Positions 9,192-18,804 of a DNA stretch of 64,000 bases are shown piece after piece (positions within the stretch are counted from its first letter, which is position 1; every line of letters starts with the position of its first letter). This stretch comes from an uncultured Flavobacteriaceae bacterium (GTDB lineage Bacteria > Bacteroidota > Bacteroidia > Flavobacteriales > Flavobacteriaceae). The position numbers were made by a program, and so were the translations under genes. Location of the stretch: NCBI GenBank assembly GCA_947495135.1, contig CANLXN010000012.1:87357-151356 (forward strand), read 5' to 3'. Under the pieces are notes generated by a model. It ran no database searches. It saw only the letters and a list, made by a program, of their open reading frames with translations, and was not told the DNA's origin.

Positions 9192-10315
9192 CTAAACTTA
9201 AAGTAGCACATATATTACATTCAGTAGGCGGAGTAGACGTTTCATTACGTTTAATTTCGGGAAACTTAGACCCAGATCGTTTTGATAGTATCATCATTCA
9301 TGGTATTAATGATACAAAGAAGCCTTTCGTAAATAAAAATGGAGAGGCCCTGAAAGAATATAAATTACCTATCAATAGAGAAGTTAATTTAATTCAAGAT
9401 CTAAAATCTATTCGAGAAACTATAAAGATTTTAAAGAGGGAACGCCCAGACATTATACATGCCCATAGCGCAAAAGGAGGGATTATTGCAAGGGCGGCGT
9501 CTATTTTTCATAAAGTAAATGTGCTGCACACGCCTCAGGCCTATTCTTACCTCAGTGAACCAAAAGGGTTTAAAAGAAGTGTCTTTTTAACAATCGAAAA
9601 AGTATTCAAAAGAATTAACTCTTTTCTATTAGCATCGTCTAACTCTGAAAGAGATAGAGGAATAAAGGAAGTGGGTTATAAAAGAGAGAGAGCTTTACTC
9701 TTTAACAATTGTATTTTACCTATTTCTGAACAAGAGCTAATAGCCCATAATATTTCATTGCCTAAAGATTTTATTTGTACCGTTGGTCGTCCATCATTTC
9801 AAAAGAATATTGAAATGATGATTGAAGTAGTAAAGACGATCGCTATAAAGAAACCAGAAATCCACTTGGTGATAATGGGCGTAGGAGAATATAGCCCGAA
9901 TAAAGAAAATGTCGAAAGATTAACTAAAGAATATGGGCTGGAGAATAACATCACCCTTATTCCTTGGATAGAAAGAGAAAAGATATTCTCAATTGTTAAA
10001 AAGTCTAGATTATATATATCTACTGCTCGCTATGAAGGCCTTCCATATTCCGTGATCGAAGCGCTATGTCTTGGCAAATCCTGTGTAGTAACAAATAGCG
10101 ATGGAAATAGAGATTTGGTGAAAGATGATTTTAATGGATATGTTATTCAAGATAATTCGGTAGAAATGATGGCAAATCGTATTTTTGCGCTCTTAGATAA
10201 CGATGAATTGAGGGAGAAATTCGAAGAAAACGCCAAAAAACGTTTCGATGAGCACTTCAATATTTTAAATAATATACAAAATTTGGAAAGCACCTACGAG
10301 CTTTTAAGAAAATAA
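9188..10315 (+). CDS. glycosyltransferase family 4
   Basis: The 375-residue enzyme has two Rossmann domains (GT-B). The N-terminal half shows HSVGGVDVSLRLISGNL and IIHAHSAKGGIIARAA. The C-terminal half shows FICTVGRPSFQKNIEMMI and STARYEGLPYSVIEALCLG with the E-x7-E nucleotide-sugar motif, then GKSCVVTNSDGNRDLV. This is a retaining GT4 enzyme of the GPGTF group acting at the cytoplasmic membrane. The start overlaps the upstream ligase-like gene by four bases and ugd follows after eight, so it belongs to the same operon. Confidence 0.9.
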   Translation: MTKLKVAHILHSVGGVDVSLRLISGNLDPDRFDSIIIHGINDTKKPFVNKNGEALKEYKLPINREVNLIQDLKSIRETIKILKRERPDIIHAHSAKGGIIARAASIFHKVNVLHTPQAYSYLSEPKGFKRSVFLTIEKVFKRINSFLLASSNSERDRGIKEVGYKRERALLFNNCILPISEQELIAHNISLPKDFICTVGRPSFQKNIEMMIEVVKTIAIKKPEIHLVIMGVGEYSPNKENVERLTKEYGLENNITLIPWIEREKIFSIVKKSRLYISTARYEGLPYSVIEALCLGKSCVVTNSDGNRDLVKDDFNGYVIQDNSVEMMANRIFALLDNDELREKFEENAKKRFDEHFNILNNIQNLESTYELLRK

Positions 10316-10323
10316 ACGAATCG

Positions 10324-11622
10324 ATGAAAATAGCTGTAATTGGAACAGGATATGTTGGATTAGTAACAGGAACATGCCTTGCCGAGACTGGAAATGATGT
10401 GATCTGTGTTGATATTGATGCGGAGAAAGTAGAGAAAATGAGAAACGGGGCAGTACCCATTTACGAACCTCATTTAGATGTACTTTTTGAAAGGAATATT
10501 AAGGCAAATAGATTGCAATTCACAACTTCTTTGGATGAGGGCCTTGCACATGGGGACATTGTTTTTCTTGCTTTGCCAACACCAGAGGACGAGGATGGTT
10601 CTGCAGATTTATCCTATGTACTCGGTGTAGCTCAACAAATTGGAAACAAAATTAAAGAGTACAAAGTAATTGTTGATAAAAGCACGGTTCCAGTGGGAAC
10701 TGCCGAAAAAGTTCGTAAGGCGATTGCAGAAAACGCGAACTGTGAATTTGACGTTGTCTCTAATCCAGAATTTTTGAGAGAAGGTTTTGCGGTAGACGAC
10801 TTCCTAAAGCCAGAAAGAATCGTAGTTGGATCTAGCAGTGATAGAGCGACCAAACTGATGGAGAAACTCTATGCGCCATTTGTACGCTCGGGAAACCCAG
10901 TAATAGTTATGGACGAAAAGTCTGCAGAGCTCACGAAATATGCTGCAAACTCGTTTTTAGCGACTAAAATTACCTTCATGAATGAAATTGCTAACTATTG
11001 TGAGAAAGTAGGGGCAGATGTAGATAAGGTGCGACGAGGAATGGGAACAGATTCTAGAATTGGGAAACGTTTCCTCTTTCCCGGAATTGGATATGGAGGA
11101 TCTTGCTTTCCGAAAGATGTAAAAGCTTTACAGAAAGCAGGTAGAGATGAAGGCTATGATTTTAAAATCTTAGATTCGGTTATAGAGGTTAATGAAAAAC
11201 AGAAAACTATACTTCTTCCGAAAATAATTGGTCATTTTAATGGAGATCTTAAAGGAAAAACGATTGCTGTTTGGGGATTGGCTTTTAAGCCTGAAACAGA
11301 TGATATTAGAGAGGCTCCTTCTATCTATATGATGAACGGCCTGTTAGAACAAGGAGCAAATATTTCGGTGTTTGATCCTGAGGCTATGCCAAACATAGAA
11401 AGAAGATTCGGAGATAAATTGAAATATGCAACCAATATGTATGGTGCCTTAGAAGGTGCGGATGTTTTACTTATTTGTACCGAATGGAGCATTTTCAGAA
11501 CACCAGATTTAAATAAACTAAGAGGAGCACTTAAAATGCCCGTTATTTTCGACGGAAGAAACTTGTACGACGTGGATGAAATGGAACATGAAGGCTTCAC
11601 CTACGTTTCCATAGGAAGATAA
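10324..11622 (+). CDS. ugd: UDP-glucose 6-dehydrogenase
   Basis: This NAD+-dependent enzyme oxidises UDP-glucose twice to UDP-glucuronate. The 432-residue protein has the NAD loop IGTGYVGLVTG at residues 6-16, the segment STVPVGTAEKV, NPEFLREGFAVDDFLKPERI, the hinge KYAANSFLATKITFMNEIA and the active-site motif GYGGSCFPKD with the catalytic Cys near residue 262. The final domain holds WGLAFKPETDDIREAPS. The next gene, a UDP-xylose synthase-like SDR, consumes its product. Confidence 0.95.
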   Translation: MKIAVIGTGYVGLVTGTCLAETGNDVICVDIDAEKVEKMRNGAVPIYEPHLDVLFERNIKANRLQFTTSLDEGLAHGDIVFLALPTPEDEDGSADLSYVLGVAQQIGNKIKEYKVIVDKSTVPVGTAEKVRKAIAENANCEFDVVSNPEFLREGFAVDDFLKPERIVVGSSSDRATKLMEKLYAPFVRSGNPVIVMDEKSAELTKYAANSFLATKITFMNEIANYCEKVGADVDKVRRGMGTDSRIGKRFLFPGIGYGGSCFPKDVKALQKAGRDEGYDFKILDSVIEVNEKQKTILLPKIIGHFNGDLKGKTIAVWGLAFKPETDDIREAPSIYMMNGLLEQGANISVFDPEAMPNIERRFGDKLKYATNMYGALEGADVLLICTEWSIFRTPDLNKLRGALKMPVIFDGRNLYDVDEMEHEGFTYVSIGR

Positions 11623-11634
11623 TACCGCTAAAGC

Positions 11635-12624
11635 ATGAAGAAAAGAATTGTAATTACAGGCGCTGCAGGATTTTTGGGATCTCATTTATGTGATCGCTTT
11701 ATAGCAGAAGGATACCGTGTTGTGGGGATTGATAATTTGATCACCGGGGACATTCGAAATATTGAGCACTTGTTCCCATTGGAAGACTTTGAATTCTATA
11801 ATCATGACGTTACTACTTTTGTGCATGTATCAGGTAATGTCGATTATATTTTACATTTTGCTTCACCCGCAAGTCCGATAGATTATTTGAAAATACCGAT
11901 TCAGACTTTAAAAGTAGGATCGTTAGGCACACACAACCTTCTTGGATTAGCAAAAGAAAAGGATGCACGTATTTTGATAGCTTCTACCTCAGAAGTATAC
12001 GGTGACCCCTTGGTACACCCGCAAACAGAGGAATATTATGGAAATGTAAATACCATAGGGCCAAGAGGAGTGTATGACGAGGCTAAACGATTTCAGGAGT
12101 CTATTACAATGGCTTATCACCGTTTTCACGGTCTAGAAACTAGAATTGTCCGTATTTTTAATACATACGGCCCCAGAATGAGGCTTAACGACGGAAGAGT
12201 AATCCCCGCCTTTATTGGACAAGCATTAAGGGGTGAAGACCTTACAGTCTTTGGAGATGGTCTCCAAACTAGATCGTTCTGTTATGTGGATGATCAGGTA
12301 GAAGGAATCTACCGTTTATTGCTTAGTGACTATTCTCTTCCTGTAAATATTGGAAACCCGAATGAAATTACTATTCTCGATTTTGCTAAGGAAATTATAA
12401 AGCTAACAGGAACCGATCAAAAGATTATCTTTAAAGAACTTCCTAAAGACGATCCATTACAAAGGCAACCAGATATTTCGAAAGCCAAAGAAATACTGGG
12501 GTGGGAGCCCAAAGTATCAAGAGCGGAGGGGATGAAAACCACCTACCAATATTTTAAAGGTTTGACTCAAGAAGAACTTTTTAAAAGTGAACACAAAGAC
12601 TTTTCAAAGCATAATAGGCTTTAA
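11635..12624 (+). CDS. UDP-glucuronate decarboxylase (UDP-xylose synthase)
   Basis: An extended SDR of 329 residues: [14 protein letters not shown] at 8-21, [39 protein letters not shown] and the catalytic Tyr-x3-Lys in [11 protein letters not shown]. The HFASPASP and SEVYGDP motifs with the [11 protein letters not shown] segment are those of UXS enzymes, which oxidise, decarboxylate and re-reduce UDP-glucuronate to UDP-xylose. The position 12 bases after ugd fits a two-step UDP-xylose pathway. A dTDP-glucose dehydratase is less likely, since that function is supplied by rmlB. Confidence 0.88.
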   Translation: MKKRIVITGAAGFLGSHLCDRFIAEGYRVVGIDNLITGDIRNIEHLFPLEDFEFYNHDVTTFVHVSGNVDYILHFASPASPIDYLKIPIQTLKVGSLGTHNLLGLAKEKDARILIASTSEVYGDPLVHPQTEEYYGNVNTIGPRGVYDEAKRFQESITMAYHRFHGLETRIVRIFNTYGPRMRLNDGRVIPAFIGQALRGEDLTVFGDGLQTRSFCYVDDQVEGIYRLLLSDYSLPVNIGNPNEITILDFAKEIIKLTGTDQKIIFKELPKDDPLQRQPDISKAKEILGWEPKVSRAEGMKTTYQYFKGLTQEELFKSEHKDFSKHNRL

Positions 12625-12630
12625 TAAATC

Positions 12631-13977
12631 ATGATATTTAAAACAGGAAGATACTCCGGATTTTTACGACCTATTTCGTACGTCATCGATCTATGTATTA
12701 TCCATTTATGGGCATTTTATTACTTTAAAGAGACGATTCCGTTTCTCAATTATTTCATCTTTATCTCAGTGGTATGGGTTATCTTATCGGTTCGTACAAG
12801 CTTCTATGAGATTTATAGATTTACGCACCTTGCCAAAATCTTGTCCATGGTGGGAATGCAAGGAGTGTTCTTTATTTTTATTGTATTTAGTTTTTTCGGC
12901 TTTTACCACGAGTTAGAGACAGATCCTCTCACTACAATTCTCTACATACTCTCAACCATGACGAGTATTGCCATTGCAAAAGTGGTGATTTTCTTTTTGC
13001 TGAAAAATTACCGCCGACTCTTTAGAGGAAACATTAGAAGAGTGGTTATTATTGGACTTAACCAGAAGACAGATCAGTTACGAGCATGGTTCGAAAGTAA
13101 ACCTGAATACGGATATAAGTTGAAGCAAACTTTTGACCTTGAAAGCACAAGTATTGAAGAGTGTTTCGACTATATTACCGAAAATAATATAGATGAAATC
13201 TACTCTTCTGTTGCAGAAATCGACAACGATAGCCTTATAAAACTAATCGATTTTGCAGACAACAATTTAAAGATTCTAAAATTTCTTCCAGATAACAAAG
13301 AGATTTACTCTAAACGACTGGATTTTTCATATTACGGAGTACTACCTATCCTCTCAATGAGAAAAATTCCCATTGATGAACCCTTTAATAAATTGGTAAA
13401 AAGATCGTTCGACATTGTGATGTCTCTTATGGTTATTATTGGCCTCCTTTCTTGGTTAACACCAATTCTTGCGATCATTATTAAATTGGAGTCCAAAGGC
13501 CCTGTTTTCTTTAAGCAAAAGAGAAATGGCCTTGATTATGAGGAATTCTTTTGCTATAAGTTTCGATCCATGAAACCCAATCCCGAAGCGCACTTGCACC
13601 AAATTCGAAAAGGAGATCCAAGGGTTACCCGAATTGGTAAGATAATAAGAAAAACAAGTATCGACGAACTACCACAATTCATCAATGTATTAAAAGGAGA
13701 GATGTCTGTAGTAGGTCCGAGACCGCATATGGTTAGCCATACCGAAATGTATGCAGAGCGAATAGATAAATTTATGGTACGTCATTTCATAAAACCGGGT
13801 ATTACCGGCTTGGCTCAAGTGAGTGGTTATAGAGGAGAAGTAGAAGATGACAGCCATATTATCAATAGAGTGAAATACGATATTTTTTATTTAGAAAACT
13901 GGTCACTGTTTCTCGATTTAAAAATTGTATTTCAAACAATATTTAACGCGCTAAGAGGTGAAGAAAAAGCCTACTAA
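12631..13977 (+). CDS. undecaprenyl-phosphate sugar-phosphate transferase (WcaJ-like)
   Basis: This is the likely initiating enzyme, transferring a hexose-1-phosphate to undecaprenyl phosphate. The 448-residue protein has about four N-terminal helices, a cytosolic CoA-binding-like Rossmann domain (RVVIIGLNQKTDQLRAW), then a re-entrant helix and the bacterial sugar transferase domain from about residue 255: KRSFDIVMSL, GPVFFKQKRNG, CYKFRSMKP, TSIDELPQFINVLKGEMS and VGPRPHMVSH. The last motif holds the catalytic Asp-Glu pair region and ends at NALRGEEKAY. The next GT2 overlaps by 20 bases. Confidence 0.92.
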   Translation: MIFKTGRYSGFLRPISYVIDLCIIHLWAFYYFKETIPFLNYFIFISVVWVILSVRTSFYEIYRFTHLAKILSMVGMQGVFFIFIVFSFFGFYHELETDPLTTILYILSTMTSIAIAKVVIFFLLKNYRRLFRGNIRRVVIIGLNQKTDQLRAWFESKPEYGYKLKQTFDLESTSIEECFDYITENNIDEIYSSVAEIDNDSLIKLIDFADNNLKILKFLPDNKEIYSKRLDFSYYGVLPILSMRKIPIDEPFNKLVKRSFDIVMSLMVIIGLLSWLTPILAIIIKLESKGPVFFKQKRNGLDYEEFFCYKFRSMKPNPEAHLHQIRKGDPRVTRIGKIIRKTSIDELPQFINVLKGEMSVVGPRPHMVSHTEMYAERIDKFMVRHFIKPGITGLAQVSGYRGEVEDDSHIINRVKYDIFYLENWSLFLDLKIVFQTIFNALRGEEKAY

Positions 13978-14734
13978 TATCGCCTCAAGGCTGGTTTCCA
14001 TTATCACACCAACCTATAATTCTGAAAAGTATATTGAAGAGACCATTGCGTCTATCAGATCTCAAACACATTCTAATTGGGAACATCTCATAGTAGACGA
14101 TGGCTCTACAGATGGAACTGTGGAGTTGGTTAAGAGACTTGCTAACCAAGATTCGCGCATAAAATTTATGCAACTAGAACAGAACGCTGGGAGCGCTATC
14201 GCACGAAACCGAGGCATAAAGGAAGCTTCTGGGATTTACATGACCTTCATTGATAGCGACGATATCTGGTTTCCTGATTTTATTGAAAATAGTATTAAGG
14301 AAATAGAAGTCTCGAAAGTTCCATTTGTGTATTCGTCTTATAGAAGATCCAACGAAGCACTGGAGTTTGTGTATTCAGATTTTATTGTGCCAAAGATTGT
14401 CAACTATACAGACATCCTTAAATCAAATTCTATTAGCTGTTTAACAGCCTTTGTCGATATCAGCGAACTAGGTAAGAAAGAAATGCCCCTGGTGCGTAAG
14501 AGACAAGATATGGGCCTCTGGCTGCGATATCTTAAGGAGATTCCTTACGCCAAAGGTATTTTGGAACCCAAAGCCATCTATCGCATACGGGAGGATTCAC
14601 TTTCTAGAAATAAGAAGAACTTGCTGCGCTCGCAATGGTACTTCTATCGAAATGTAGAGAACTTATCTGTACTGAAATCGGCTTACTTTATGATCTGTTG
14701 GATGTATTATGGCTTTATGAAGTACCGAAATTAA
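13958..14734 (+). CDS. glycosyltransferase family 2
   Basis: A 258-residue GT-A enzyme with SIITPTYNSEKYIEETIASI near the start, HLIVDDGSTDGTVEL, NAGSAIARNRGI and the DxD-type metal site TFIDSDDIW. The start is GTG at 13958, overlapping the initiating transferase by 20 bases; no ATG lies before the catalytic domain. Directly after the initiating transferase, it is a candidate for adding the second sugar. Its stop overlaps the convergent CapK-like gene by four bases. Confidence 0.88.
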   Translation: MKKKPTNIASRLVSIITPTYNSEKYIEETIASIRSQTHSNWEHLIVDDGSTDGTVELVKRLANQDSRIKFMQLEQNAGSAIARNRGIKEASGIYMTFIDSDDIWFPDFIENSIKEIEVSKVPFVYSSYRRSNEALEFVYSDFIVPKIVNYTDILKSNSISCLTAFVDISELGKKEMPLVRKRQDMGLWLRYLKEIPYAKGILEPKAIYRIREDSLSRNKKNLLRSQWYFYRNVENLSVLKSAYFMICWMYYGFMKYRN

Positions 14735-16038
14735 AACAGCTTAATAAACTGTTTTAGCTTTCCACGCTTGGTTCGGTTAAGCACTTCTACTTTTTTAAAA
14801 ACAATTTGAAGATCCCCACCAACGTAAGTTTCCAAAGCTTTTTGAATCTTTTCGAAATCTGTTGAGGTGAGTTCCTTTTCAGAAACATACACAATTGTAA
14901 ATGTTTCCAAATCGTTTTGCTCAACGATAAATTCTTTTACATTTCCATCTTCTTCTATAACACTTTTAGTAACGTAATAAAACGTAAGCCCGGGAACTTG
15001 CTTTCCTCCTTTTAAGACAGCGACATCGTTGGTTCTTCCAATGAGTTTTTCGATGGCTTGGTCTTTGGAAGATCCGCCAGAGGAAAGAATACCGAAATCC
15101 CCAATTTCGTACCTAATCATAGGATGTGCTTTGTTGTACAATCCAGTCACCACAATTTTACCAGAAGTTCCAGGAGGCACTGGATTGTTGTAATCATCTA
15201 AAATTTCGATGTATAAGGTTTCAGTGTTCAATGAAAAACGGTCTTCAGTATTGGTAAACCCCATGACACCCAATTCACTAGCGCCATATTCATTGATGAT
15301 GGGGACTCCCAGCCATTGCTCTAATAGTTTTTGGTCGCTCTCAAACAACATTTCGCTGGTAACAATACATTTTTTTAAAGTAGGACAAATGGTAGTGAGA
15401 ATGGTATTTTTTGAACTTAGAAACTTCGCGAAAAGGACAATGGAACTAGTATATCCATTAATATAATCGAATTTTTTTCTTCGGAAGGTTTTTAAGAATT
15501 GTTCCATTTTTTCTTCGGAAAGATCAAATATCGGAAACCGATGCCTACTCCCTAACCTATCCTTGAGTCGCTCCTTCTGGTATCCGAAAGTGTCTAACGG
15601 AATTCCATAAAATCGCGCTTCCAAAGAAGATCCAAGATCAATAGACTGTTTTTTGTAAAGATCCATCACGCGCACCCAAGTTAGGGCATGGCAAAATTTG
15701 TCTTTGGCAAATATAAATGGATGTCCGCTAGAACCCGAAGTCTTATTAACATATACCGTTTTTTCGGAATAACCTTTGGATAAGCGCTCCTTTAATGGGC
15801 GTTGCAGATCTGCTTTAGTCATTACCGGAACGTCTGTCCAGCTTCTTATTTTCTCGTCTCCAATAAATTCTTTGTAAAAACTGTTTTGTGAATAGTGAAA
15901 ATCAATAAGTTCTTCCTTTTTTAGATCTATATGAGAAGCGTAGTCGTTGTTAGAAATAGCCTGAATTTTAAGCAACTCCTCTCTCGCCTCTCCTACTGGA
16001 AAACCATTCATTTTTAGCGTAAGTTCAAATAAATTCAA
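14731..16038 (-). CDS. CapK/phenylacetate-CoA ligase-like adenylate-forming enzyme
   Basis: The 435-residue protein belongs to the AMP-binding superfamily branch that includes PaaK and CapK. Visible motifs are NKTSGSSGHPF (phosphate loop), NEYGASELGVMGF (A5-like), HPMIRYEIGDFGIL and LIGRTNDVAVLKGG. Such proteins activate carboxylates as acyl-adenylates; CapK-type members are common at the edge of polysaccharide loci, where the substrate is unknown. The start is TTG at 16038, which keeps the NLFELTLKMNGFP opening typical of the family; ATG at 16011 is the alternative. A TATATTTG box lies just upstream on this strand. Confidence 0.82.
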   Translation of the reverse strand: MNLFELTLKMNGFPVGEAREELLKIQAISNNDYASHIDLKKEELIDFHYSQNSFYKEFIGDEKIRSWTDVPVMTKADLQRPLKERLSKGYSEKTVYVNKTSGSSGHPFIFAKDKFCHALTWVRVMDLYKKQSIDLGSSLEARFYGIPLDTFGYQKERLKDRLGSRHRFPIFDLSEEKMEQFLKTFRRKKFDYINGYTSSIVLFAKFLSSKNTILTTICPTLKKCIVTSEMLFESDQKLLEQWLGVPIINEYGASELGVMGFTNTEDRFSLNTETLYIEILDDYNNPVPPGTSGKIVVTGLYNKAHPMIRYEIGDFGILSSGGSSKDQAIEKLIGRTNDVAVLKGGKQVPGLTFYYVTKSVIEEDGNVKEFIVEQNDLETFTIVYVSEKELTSTDFEKIQKALETYVGGDLQIVFKKVEVLNRTKRGKLKQFIKLF

Positions 16039-16062
16039 TGGGCGTGATTTTTAACTAAAGTA

Positions 16063-16070
16063 CAAATATA
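16063..16070 (-). promoter_or_regulatory. -7 box for the CapK-like gene
   Basis: On the minus strand these bases read TATATTTG, matching the Bacteroidota -7 consensus TAnnTTTG, about 24 bases before the chosen TTG start. No TTG at the usual 19-21 base distance is obvious, so confidence is low. Confidence 0.35.
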
Positions 16071-16128
16071 ACCAAACTCCCTCTCCAAGGCTCTTACAAA
16101 ATTAGCTACTTTTTAACCCAACCAATTC

Positions 16129-16158
16129 TTGTCCCCGCTGAAAAATAAAGTACTTTTG
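16129..16158 (+). promoter_or_regulatory. Bacteroidota-type promoter for purD
   Basis: TTG at 16129-16131, a 19-base spacer and TACTTTTG at 16151-16158 match the Bacteroidota housekeeping-sigma consensus TTTG-N19-TAnnTTTG in both boxes and spacing. The purD ATG follows 22 bases later. Confidence 0.65.
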
Positions 16159-16180
16159 TAAGGCATAAAAACCTCTTAAT

Positions 16181-17452
16181 ATGAATATTCTTGTACTTGG
16201 ATCTGGCGGACGTGAACATGCTTTTGCCTATAAACTGTCTCAAAGCCCACGCTGCGAAAAGTTATTTGTGGCACCCGGAAATGCCGGGACTTCCTTTATA
16301 GCAAATAATGTGAAACTTTCGGTAACCGATTTTCAGGCAATCAAGCAATGTGTGCTGGCAAACGAAATTAAGATGGTGGTAGTGGGGCCAGAAGATCCCT
16401 TGGTACAAGGAATCTACAACTTTTTCAAGGGAGATAACGCACTCAAGAATATTCTGCTCATTGGTCCCTCCAGAAGAGGAGCTTTATTGGAAGGAAGTAA
16501 GCAGAGAGCAAAGGAGTTTATGATGCACCATAACATTCCAACAGCTGCATATATGGCTTTCACCAAAGAGAGTGTAGAAGCAGGAAAACAATTTTTAGAG
16601 ACCCTTTCACCTCCATATGTATTGAAAGCCGATGGCCTGGCAGCAGGGAAAGGTGTGCTTATTATTAACGACATAAGCGAAGCCAAAACAGAGTTAGAGA
16701 ATATGCTTTCTCATTCTAAGTTTGGAGCCGCAAGTGAAAAAGTGGTGGTAGAGGAATTTTTAGATGGAATTGAACTAAGCATATTCGTCTTAACCGACGG
16801 GAAAAACTATAAAGTTCTTCCAACCGCGAAAGACTATAAACGTATTGGAGAAGGGGATAAGGGATTAAACACAGGGGGTATGGGAGCCATATCGCCCGTT
16901 CCTTTCGTGGATGAAGTTCTAATGAACAAAATAGAAGAGCGAATAGTAAAACCTACTATAAATGGCCTTATTGCAGAAGAGATTGAATACAATGGTTTTG
17001 TGTTTATTGGTCTTATCATTGTGAATAGCGAGCCTTTTGTGATCGAATACAACGTCCGTATGGGTGATCCAGAAACGGAGGTGGTACTGCCTAGAATTGA
17101 TAACGACTTAGTGGATTTGTTGGAAGCTACAGCCAAACAAACGTTGGATCAAGTAACCTTAGAAATTGACCCAAGATCAGCCACTACGGTGATGGTAGTT
17201 TCAGGAGGTTATCCTGAAGCCTACGAAAAGGGTAAAAAGATTTCAGGAATAGAAAGAATAGGAGATTCTATTGTGTTTCACGCGGGAACTATTCAGAAAG
17301 ATGGAGAGGTCGTAACGAACGGGGGGCGTGTATTAGCGATTACTTCGTTGGATAAAGATTTCAGAATAGCACTAAAAAAATCTTACCAAAGCATAGACGA
17401 GCTATCCTTCGCTAAGATGTATTATAGAACCGATATTGGTTTTGATCTTTAG
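16181..17452 (+). CDS. purD: phosphoribosylamine-glycine ligase
   Basis: PurD joins phosphoribosylamine and glycine using ATP in purine synthesis. The 423-residue protein has normal length with LGSGGREHAFAYKL at the N-terminus, VVGPEDPLVQGI, the ATP-grasp glycine-rich loop LKADGLAAGKGV, the segment YKRIGEGDKGLNTGGMGA, and the metal-binding EYNVRMGDPETE. It is a single-domain enzyme without fused purM or purN. It stands alone with its own promoter, divergent from the CapK-like gene. Confidence 0.96.
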   Translation: MNILVLGSGGREHAFAYKLSQSPRCEKLFVAPGNAGTSFIANNVKLSVTDFQAIKQCVLANEIKMVVVGPEDPLVQGIYNFFKGDNALKNILLIGPSRRGALLEGSKQRAKEFMMHHNIPTAAYMAFTKESVEAGKQFLETLSPPYVLKADGLAAGKGVLIINDISEAKTELENMLSHSKFGAASEKVVVEEFLDGIELSIFVLTDGKNYKVLPTAKDYKRIGEGDKGLNTGGMGAISPVPFVDEVLMNKIEERIVKPTINGLIAEEIEYNGFVFIGLIIVNSEPFVIEYNVRMGDPETEVVLPRIDNDLVDLLEATAKQTLDQVTLEIDPRSATTVMVVSGGYPEAYEKGKKISGIERIGDSIVFHAGTIQKDGEVVTNGGRVLAITSLDKDFRIALKKSYQSIDELSFAKMYYRTDIGFDL

Positions 17453-17483
17453 CCTTACTTTATAACAACAAAAAGATTGTAGT

Positions 17484-17732
17484 TTATTGAACGTCTTCTC
17501 CAAGAAAAGAGTGAGAAACGATCTCTCTTTGCTCCTCATTGTTATCATTGAATTTCTTCAATTGAAGCATCCAATAAACAAAGGCAACCGATCCAATGAT
17601 CATAAACAACCAGTTAGCTGTATTTGCTGCTGTCCAGTTCTCTAATTCTAAAGCACGAACACCGTCCATAGGGTTTAGCAATAGCGTTTCTGTAATCGAC
17701 TGTATTCCTTCAAAAGTTTCTTTCCAAGACAT
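17484..17732 (-). CDS. small membrane protein, probably DUF6341 family
   Basis: The 82-residue product starts MSWKETFEGIQSITETLL and has one membrane helix at about residues 40-58 (ANWLFMIIGSVAFVYWML) followed by a charged tail. I recognise it as the small flavobacterial family that accompanies DUF6427, sometimes mislabelled as uracil phosphoribosyltransferase; it has no such fold. I chose ATG at 17732 over an upstream TTG at 17753, because a promoter-like TATTTTTG box ends at 17751. Function is unknown. Confidence 0.65.
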   Translation of the reverse strand: MSWKETFEGIQSITETLLLNPMDGVRALELENWTAANTANWLFMIIGSVAFVYWMLQLKKFNDNNEEQREIVSHSFLGEDVQ

Positions 17733-17750
17733 ATCTGTATATTTACAATG

Positions 17751-17781
17751 CAAAAATATAAATAATGCGCTATGCTTACAA
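17751..17781 (-). promoter_or_regulatory. promoter for the small DUF6341-like gene
   Basis: On the minus strand TTG (17781-17779), a 20-base spacer and TATTTTTG (17758-17751) fit the Bacteroidota promoter. The -33 part overlaps the first codons of the divergent DUF6427 gene. The ATG at 17732 follows 18 bases after the box. Confidence 0.5.
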
Positions 17782-18695
17782 GCTTTTTCGGGAAATCTAG
17801 CCCTTTAAAATTTTTATTGATTGGCTTGTACGTTTTCCTTATCGGAATAGCAGCGTTTTATAAAGGGTATTCCAATGAAACGAGTGGTCTGGAAACAGGC
17901 TATTTTCTTGGAACTATTTTCATACTCCTAGCTACTAGTTTTCTTCTGGATTTCATTATCAGGAAAAACCTATTGACACTCAACAACTCCTTTGCAGTGC
18001 TCATTTTTGCCTGCATGGCAATGATGTTACCCGCCCTTTTAGAAAGGCCAAAACTAGTGATTGCAAATCTGTTTATGGTTCTTGCCTTGCGACGTATTTT
18101 TAGCCTGCGTTCTTCTAAAAACAACGAGATTAAGGTGTTGGACGCCTCCTTGTGGATTGGCCTAGCATCTATATTCTATTTTTGGAGTTTACTTCTTTTA
18201 TTGGTGCTTTTTGGTGCATTGTACCTGAAACCACAGACCAAAATGAGGTATTTTTTGATTCCTATAATTGGTTTATTGGCCTTATTTCTTATGGTAACTG
18301 CGGGAAATTTTCTGGTCAATGATTCTTTTCAATGGTTTGTTGCTTGGCTTGGGGATACATCACTCGATTTTTTTGAGTATGCCCCAAGAAGAATACTTGT
18401 TTTTATAACGTTTATTGGAGCTATGCTTATCTGGGCCGGTATCTCCAAAGTGGCCACTATTAAGACCAAAGCAAGAAAAGAAAGGCCGTATCAGTATTTT
18501 CTGATTTATGTTTTGATTATTTCTATTATAGTGTCCCTTTTTTCTGCGGAAAAGACAGGTGCCGAGTTTATATTCTTTCTGGTGCCAGCTGCCATAGTAA
18601 TTTCTTCGTATTTGGAGAAGAAGTCGGAAATATGGTTTAGAGAGGCCCTTCTTTGGATTTTTGTCTCACTGCCCATAGCAATGCTATTCCTTTAG
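17772..18695 (+). CDS. multi-pass membrane protein, probably DUF6427 family
   Basis: The 307-residue protein is almost entirely hydrophobic, with about eight to nine membrane segments from residue 14 to the C-terminal FVSLPIAMLFL. A short basic loop (RRIFSLRSSKNNE) and another (KTKARKERPYQ) separate helix groups. The protein is a conserved flavobacterial family of unknown role located beside purD and the small DUF6341-like gene. No transport or catalytic motif is visible. A link to the envelope is suggested only by topology. Confidence 0.7.
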   Translation: MLTSFFGKSSPLKFLLIGLYVFLIGIAAFYKGYSNETSGLETGYFLGTIFILLATSFLLDFIIRKNLLTLNNSFAVLIFACMAMMLPALLERPKLVIANLFMVLALRRIFSLRSSKNNEIKVLDASLWIGLASIFYFWSLLLLLVLFGALYLKPQTKMRYFLIPIIGLLALFLMVTAGNFLVNDSFQWFVAWLGDTSLDFFEYAPRRILVFITFIGAMLIWAGISKVATIKTKARKERPYQYFLIYVLIISIIVSLFSAEKTGAEFIFFLVPAAIVISSYLEKKSEIWFREALLWIFVSLPIAMLFL

Positions 18696-18748
18696 AAGCG
18701 ACACAGCTTTAAATTGGTTCTGTAACTTATTCTTATTTCAAAATATAA

Positions 18749-18756
18749 TACCTTTG
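18749..18756 (+). promoter_or_regulatory. -7 box before the DUF4254 gene
   Basis: TACCTTTG matches the -7 consensus TAnnTTTG and lies 48 bases before the ATG at 18805. No TTG is found at the correct distance. Confidence 0.35.
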
Positions 18757-18804
18757 CCACAGGTTTTGGAGTGTGAGTTCCAAAAGTCGTTTAAAACTTA
18801 TACT

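Noticed and set aside
17484..17753. Uracil phosphoribosyltransferase at the small minus-strand gene
   Set aside because: An 82-residue single-helix protein cannot hold a PRTase fold; the label is a known annotation error for this family.
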